64,000 bases of DNA, taken from positions 62,001 through 126,000 of the forward strand of contig NZ_QBJD02000003.1 in the NCBI RefSeq assembly GCF_003057745.1, in the 5' to 3' direction. The notes beneath the pieces are model-generated. The model was not told the origin of the DNA and did not search any database. It saw only the letters and a program-made list of their open reading frames with translations. Within the stretch, counting starts at the first letter, position 1; the number at the start of each line of letters is the position of its first letter. This document shows, piece by piece, positions 63,438 through 64,000 of this stretch. The DNA is from Enterobacter sp. RIT418. GTDB taxonomy: Bacteria; Pseudomonadota; Gammaproteobacteria; Enterobacterales; Enterobacteriaceae. Both the position numbers and the translations under genes were made by a program.

Positions 63438-64000
63438 GTGCTGGGACATAAAGGAAAATTAGCAATGGCTCTGGGTGCGCTGCTGGCCAGCGGCCCGCTG
63501 TTTGCGCATTCGCACGGGCATCAAATGACCGAGGCGGAGCAAAAAGCAGCGAACGGGGTGTTTGAGGATAAAGACGTTCAGGACCGCAAGCTGTCCGACT
63601 GGGACGGCGTCTGGCAATCCGTTTACCCGTACCTGCTGGATGGCTCGCTCGATCCGGTATTTAAACAGAAAGCGGAAAAGGACAAGAGCACCTCCTTCGG
63701 CAAGGTTAAAGCCTACTACCGCACGGGATATGCGACCGACGTCGACACCATCGGCATTGAAAATAACGTGATGGAATTTCACAAAGGCAGCGCCGTGAGC
63801 CGGTGTCACTACGACTACAGCGGCTTCAAGATTTTGACCTATGCGTCAGGCAAAAAGGGCGTGCGCTACCTGTTTGAATGTAAGGATGCTGGCAGCACCG
63901 CGCCGAAGTTTGTCCAGTTCAGCGACCATACCATCGCGCCAAAAGCGTCCTCCCACTTCCATATTTTCATGGGCAACACCTCTCACGAGGCGCTTCTGAA
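63438..64000 (+). CDS. zinT: Periplasmic zinc/cadmium-binding protein ZinT, cut by window end
   Basis: The gene runs off the end of the window; 187 residues are visible of about 216 expected. After a signal peptide ([25 protein letters not shown]) comes the histidine-rich HSHGHQ and then [25 protein letters not shown], with [20 protein letters not shown] and [10 protein letters not shown], all as in ZinT (YodA). ZinT helps ZnuA bring zinc to ZnuBC under shortage. GGAGTGGAGG upstream fits the GTG 63438 start better than ATG 63465, which would remove half of the signal peptide. The Zur box makes regulation clear. Confidence 0.93.
   Translation, partial: MLGHKGKLAMALGALLASGPLFAHSHGHQMTEAEQKAANGVFEDKDVQDRKLSDWDGVWQSVYPYLLDGSLDPVFKQKAEKDKSTSFGKVKAYYRTGYATDVDTIGIENNVMEFHKGSAVSRCHYDYSGFKILTYASGKKGVRYLFECKDAGSTAPKFVQFSDHTIAPKASSHFHIFMGNTSHEALL

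Overview
The window reads as chromosome of an Enterobacter-like member of the Enterobacteriaceae. This is an inference from protein sequence and gene order, since no 16S gene is present. The framework follows the E. coli K-12 hrpA to rlhA neighbourhood: azoR, hrpA, ydcF, gapC, cybB, trg, ydcI, ydcJ, opgD, ydcK, tehA, tehB, ydcL, ydcO, ydcN (sutR), ydcP (rlhA), yncJ. Between these markers sit genes that lie elsewhere in K-12 or are absent from it. There are no rRNA or tRNA genes, CRISPR arrays, insertion sequences, integrases or prophage genes that I can see. Coding density is high and most genes have the GC-rich codon use of the group. The exceptions are about 270-2120, 16550-17200, 18200-19450 and 23080-25150, which look AT-richer and carry the accessory genes.

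Layout. 1-3.2 kb: end of paaY, an AT-rich pair (a secreted protein and a phospholipase-D-type putative nuclease) and a membrane-protein pair. 3.3-9.4 kb: yaiL, an RluA-like pseudouridine synthase, azoR and hrpA. 9.4-13.6 kb: a three-gene efflux operon (MFS pump, HlyD adaptor, outer-membrane factor). 13.7-14.8 kb: a metabolite:H+ symporter gene broken by an internal deletion. 15.0-20.0 kb: ydcF, an orphan DUF1120 fimbrial-like protein, intact gapC, an orphan LuxR-type regulator, a candidate small RNA and cybB. 20.1-23.6 kb: a DeoR regulator with a Gfo/Idh/MocA oxidoreductase, the ycgZ-ymgA-ariR operon and a membrane-anchored stress protein. 23.8-24.9 kb: a three-gene type VI secretion cargo cassette (hcp, a DUF2778 L,D-transpeptidase-like toxin, a small membrane protein that is probably its immunity protein). 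25.1-31 kb: frmRA, trg and a second membrane PQQ dehydrogenase. 31.2-39.2 kb: ydcI, a YghA-like SDR, ydeI, two membrane genes, ydeJ, cioAB and yciGFE. 39.6-47.3 kb: ydcJ, a carboxylesterase, a LysR/aminotransferase/binding-protein cluster and opgD. 47.3-59.8 kb: ydcK, tehAB, pepT with a DppA-like binding protein, ydcL, a DMT permease with an AraC regulator, ydcO, sutR, rlhA and yncJ. 59.9-64 kb: a small secreted protein, FtrA-type regulator, rhodanese, a MetE-type methyltransferase and zinT, cut by the window end behind a clear Zur box.

The content is mostly stress response (formaldehyde, peroxide, cyanide or low oxygen, tellurite, zinc shortage, sigma-S-type yciGFE), periplasmic oxidation, peptide and amino-acid capture, and regulators paired with divergent targets. 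The most notable items are the hcp/toxin/immunity cassette, the phospholipase-D-type two-domain protein, a Trg receptor ending in the NWETF pentapeptide, the PQQ dehydrogenase with a changed sugar-binding residue, a candidate sRNA before cybB, and the paired operators between ydcO and sutR. None of these is proven to be an undescribed system; the strongest candidates for something new are the phospholipase-D-type protein and the sRNA.
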